A program made the position numbers and the translations under genes. This document shows, in pieces, positions 12,731 through 14,978 of a stretch of 14,978 nucleotides of DNA. A model generated the notes under the pieces. It was not told the origin of the DNA. It worked only from the letters and a program-made list of their open reading frames with translations, and did no database searches. The stretch's first letter is position 1. Every line of letters begins with the position of its first letter. The DNA lies in NCBI GenBank assembly GCA_903864485.1, contig CAIPGD010000071.1, positions 1 through 14,978 on the forward strand, given 5' to 3'. Origin of the DNA: an uncultured bacterium (GTDB taxonomy: Bacteria > Pseudomonadota > Gammaproteobacteria > Burkholderiales > Burkholderiaceae_E).

Positions 12731-13556
12731 GGGCGGCTCCTTCCGGGCTGGTACCCAGATAGGCTTCGATCACCGCCGGGTCGAGACGAACATCGGCGGG
12801 GAGCCCTTCCGCAATCCGTCGGCCCTGGTCAAGAACGGTTACCCGGTCACAAAGTCCCATCACCAGTTTGACGTCATGTTCGATCAGAAGAATTGTGGTG
12901 CCTCGTTCCAGGATGCGTTCAAGCAGTCCGCGTAAAGCCTGTTTTTCCGTCGCATTCATTCCGGCTGCGGGCTCGTCGAGCGCGAGGAGTCGGGGCTCCG
13001 TCGCCAGGGCCCGGGCGATCTCGAGCCGACGCTGATCGCCATACGATAGGGTGCGCGCGGTGTGATTGGCTAGGCCCGCGATTCCAACAAATTCAAGCAT
13101 CGCTAACGCCTGATCGGCGATGGCCCGCTCTTCGGTGCGTTGCGCAGACGTTCTCAGGACCGCCCCGAGAATGCCGGCTGAGGTTCGGACATGGCGTCCG
13201 ACCATGACATTCTCGAGTGCCGTCATCGAACCAAAAAGGCGAATGTTCTGAAATGTACGAGCGATTCCGGCAGCGGCAACCAGATGCACTGCGGTGGGTG
13301 AGTAGGGTTTTCCGTCGAGCAAAAATTGCCCGCTATCGGGTACGTAGAGTCCGGTGATGACGTTGAATAGGGTTGTCTTGCCGGCGCCATTCGGACCGAT
13401 CAGTCCGACAATTTGTCCCCGTGGCACGGCCAGAGCGACGTCGCTGAGGGCCTGCAGGCCGCCAAAGCGTTTTGATACCCCGCGAATGTCCAGCAAGAGG
13501 TCGGGCTTGGCGTTTTTCATGTCGCTCGTCATGCTGCCCGTGTTGGTACTCGTCAT
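12723..13556 (-). CDS. livG: Branched-chain amino acid ABC transporter ATP-binding protein LivG
   Basis: Second ATPase of the Liv-type importer, 277 residues from the ATG at 13556. Motifs are Walker A GPNGAGKT (54-61), the Q-loop glutamine at 103 in RTFQNIRLF, signature LSYGDQRR (170-177), the Walker B region LLALDEPAAGMN (190-201), the switch His227 in LLIEHDVKLVMGLCD, and a C-terminal VIEAYLG, all typical of LivG. The start is ambiguous. The frame is open to a GTG at 13583; ATGs lie at 13556, 13532 and 13520. The ATG at 13556 overlaps the livM stop as ATGA, the usual coupling, so I chose it. The first 13 residues (MTSTNTGSMTSDM) belong to a 12-base repeat and precede the conserved domain (LLLDIRGVSKRFGG), so they are likely a disordered tail. 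The end overlaps livF by eight bases. Confidence 0.93.
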   Translation of the reverse strand: MTSTNTGSMTSDMKNAKPDLLLDIRGVSKRFGGLQALSDVALAVPRGQIVGLIGPNGAGKTTLFNVITGLYVPDSGQFLLDGKPYSPTAVHLVAAAGIARTFQNIRLFGSMTALENVMVGRHVRTSAGILGAVLRTSAQRTEERAIADQALAMLEFVGIAGLANHTARTLSYGDQRRLEIARALATEPRLLALDEPAAGMNATEKQALRGLLERILERGTTILLIEHDVKLVMGLCDRVTVLDQGRRIAEGLPADVRLDPAVIEAYLGTSPEGAAHA

Positions 13557-13565
13557 GCTGCCTGT
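13518..13565 (-). repeat. 12-base minisatellite at the livM-livG junction, 4 degenerate units
   Basis: On the minus strand the units are ACAGGCAGCATG, ACGAGTACCAAC, ACGGGCAGCATG and ACGAGCGACATG. In the livG frame they read TGSM, TSTN, TGSM and TSDM. Units one and three differ at one base, giving a 24-base higher-order period. The first unit spans the last livM codons and the livM stop, so the array crosses the gene boundary. Three units end in ATG in the livG frame. Confidence 0.75.
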
Positions 13566-14659
13566 CTTTGAGGCGCGGGCCACAAACCAGCGGGACGCAC
13601 CAGCATGATCAGCATCATCGAGAGGCCAAACAGCAACATCCGCAGGGCCTCGGCCGGGATGAGCTCAGCCCCGAACAAACTTTCCTGAACCGGTCGTGCG
13701 ATATGGCGCAAGGTCTCCGGAATGGCATAGAGCAGCACCGCGCCCAGGATGACCCCCGGAATGTGACCCATTCCCCCCAAAACAACCATCGCCACAATCA
13801 CGATCGACTCATTGAGGGTGAAGCTTTCGGGCGAGACGAAACCCTGAAACGCAGCGAACAACGCGCCAGAAATGCCGCCAAATGACGCGCCCAAGGCAAA
13901 GGCGAGCAACTTCACGTTGCGGGTATTGATGCCCATAGCACGGGCGGCGATTTCATCTTCGCGAATCGCGACCCACGCGCGTCCAATCCGCGAATCCTGC
14001 AACCGGACGCTGACAACGATCACCAGCAGGGTCAGGGCGAGGAACAGAAAGTAGTACATCGTCACCGACGAGATTTCGAGCGATCCGGTTTCTGGACTTC
14101 CCAATACGATCTTCTTGCCCAAGTTGAGGCCGAAGAGGCTGACCGAATCAATGTTGCTGATGCCTTGCGGGCCATTCGTCAAATTTGCTGGGGCATTGAG
14201 ATTGTTTAGAAAAATACGAATGATCTCGCCAAACCCCAGGGTGACGATCGCCAGGTAGTCACCGCGCAGTTTGAGGGTCGGGGCGCCGAGCAAGATGCCG
14301 AACGCGGCTGCCAGCCCGGCGCCAAGCGGCAGAATCAGCCAGACTCCGGCATGCATTCCGTTGGGCAATGCCTGTGCGATCCAGTCGAATTGTTCGATCA
14401 GATGCGGGCTAGAGAGGAGGGCGTACAGGTAGGCTCCTACCGCATAGAAAGCGATGTAGCCCAGATCGAGCAGGCCCGCATAGCCCACCACAATATTGAG
14501 TCCGAGCGCCAGCATGATGTAGAGCAGGGCGAAGTCGAGAATCCGGACCCACGAATTACCAGCAAGCCCCGCCACAAACGGGAGCACCACCAGTGTGATC
14601 GCGATCAAGCCAATGCCGAGGACCTTTCGCCCGTTTTGCGAAGCAACCCCATCAGGCAC
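13553..14659 (-). CDS. livM: Branched-chain amino acid ABC transporter permease LivM
   Basis: One of two inner-membrane permeases of the Liv-type importer, 368 residues with about nine or ten hydrophobic segments. Family blocks seen are LGLNIVVGYAGLLDLGYIAFYAVGAY (52-77, containing the Gly-rich helix), LKLRGDYLAIVTLGFGEIIR (129-148), the cytoplasmic coupling loop AIREDEIAARAMGIN (231-245) and the late VVLGGMGHIPGVILGA stretch. These are diagnostic of LivM rather than LivH. Translation starts at a GTG (14659), eight bases inside the end of livH, implying coupling; no alternative ATG precedes the first membrane segment. Its TGA overlaps the livG ATG, and its last few codons (R-Q-A-A) fall in the first unit of the junction repeat. 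The ligand of the system cannot be told without the binding protein, which is not in the window. Confidence 0.94.
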   Translation of the reverse strand: MPDGVASQNGRKVLGIGLIAITLVVLPFVAGLAGNSWVRILDFALLYIMLALGLNIVVGYAGLLDLGYIAFYAVGAYLYALLSSPHLIEQFDWIAQALPNGMHAGVWLILPLGAGLAAAFGILLGAPTLKLRGDYLAIVTLGFGEIIRIFLNNLNAPANLTNGPQGISNIDSVSLFGLNLGKKIVLGSPETGSLEISSVTMYYFLFLALTLLVIVVSVRLQDSRIGRAWVAIREDEIAARAMGINTRNVKLLAFALGASFGGISGALFAAFQGFVSPESFTLNESIVIVAMVVLGGMGHIPGVILGAVLLYAIPETLRHIARPVQESLFGAELIPAEALRMLLFGLSMMLIMLVRPAGLWPAPQRQAA

Positions 14660-14978
14660 GATCGGCTACCCTTTCTCCGAGCAGTCCGGATGGGCGCAAT
14701 AGCAAGACGCCAATTAACACGACGAAGGCAAAAATATCCTGGTAGTGACTGCCGAGGAATCCCCCGGTCAGGTCGCCGATGTAGCCCGCGCCGAGGCTCT
14801 CGATAATGCCCAGGAGTAAGCCACCGACGACCGCACCTGCAAGGTTGCCGATACCTCCGAGTACGGCCGCGGTGAATGCCTTGAGGCCGGGCATGAAGCC
14901 CATTGCGAACTGCGCGATGTTGTAGTTCATCGCCACCAGCACGCCAGCCACCGCCGCGAGCGCTGCCCCGATGGCAAA
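14652..14978 (-). CDS. livH: Branched-chain amino acid ABC transporter permease LivH (3' part)
   Basis: The C-terminal 108 residues of the second Liv permease; the frame remains open to the window edge (continuing upstream as FAIGAALAAVAGVLV), so the start lies outside. The conserved run NIAQFAMGFMPGLKAFTAAVLGGIGN, then GAVVGGLLLGIIESL and the final hydrophobic FAFVVLIGVLLLRPSGLLGE are characteristic of LivH. The stop overlaps the livM GTG by eight bases. Gene order livH-livM-livG-livF is the standard order of these operons; a binding-protein gene may lie further upstream. Confidence 0.93.
   Translation of the reverse strand, partial: FAIGAALAAVAGVLVAMNYNIAQFAMGFMPGLKAFTAAVLGGIGNLAGAVVGGLLLGIIESLGAGYIGDLTGGFLGSHYQDIFAFVVLIGVLLLRPSGLLGERVADRA

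Overview
The window looks like chromosomal DNA of a betaproteobacterium, most likely Burkholderiales. The inference rests on family content: a Bug-type (TctC-like) periplasmic binding protein, a short H-NS-like protein of the Burkholderia/Bordetella type, a fused 2Fe-2S/FAD/NAD reductase of the 'CDP-6-deoxy-glucoseen reductase' annotation class, an E. coli-like RluA and Can, and GC-rich codons. It is densely coding: no stretch over 300 bases lacks a gene, the largest gap being about 190 bases at 9250-9437. I see no tRNA, rRNA, insertion sequence, phage gene or CRISPR array.

Layout. (1) 1-1868, plus strand: end of a probable modA, then modB and modC (molybdate ABC importer), closed by an intrinsic terminator. 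(2) 1904-3183, plus strand: a DUF2789 protein and a PLP-dependent threonine/hydroxyaspartate dehydratase. (3) 9249-3180, minus strand: a tight seven-gene run, in transcription order SDR, Bug binding protein, divergent SDR, beta-carbonic anhydrase, MFS exporter, rluA, SDR. (4) 9438-9806, plus strand: H-NS-like protein, its stop abutting the stop of the opposing gene. (5) 10781-9807, minus strand: NAD-binding epimerase-like protein, divergent from (6) 10846-11913, plus strand: the fused iron-sulfur flavoreductase. (7) 14978-11936, minus strand: livH (partial), livM, livG, livF, a branched-chain amino acid type ABC importer read in overlapping frames.

How the genes work together. ModBC and LivHMGF are complete or near-complete transporter modules whose binding proteins lie outside the window (only the tail of a probable ModA is seen). 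The seven-gene minus block mixes housekeeping functions (CO2/bicarbonate interconversion, RNA pseudouridylation) with three unrelated SDR oxidoreductases, an exporter and an orphan solute receptor. It is probably co-transcribed but does not spell out one pathway.

The most unusual feature is a recurrent pattern of short in-frame tandem repeats inside genes. Four minus-strand genes (SDR at 3180-3986, the epimerase, livF, and livG at its junction with livM) each carry 4-5 degenerate copies of a 12-base unit, each encoding a tetrapeptide. Two plus-strand genes (modC and the dehydratase) carry 9-base tripeptide repeats. They sit at N-termini or likely surface loops, add residues relative to the families as I know them, and in livG they duplicate the start codon and its upstream context. 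A second oddity is the SDR at 6617-7369, which keeps the fold and active-site lysine but lacks the canonical catalytic Ser and Tyr.
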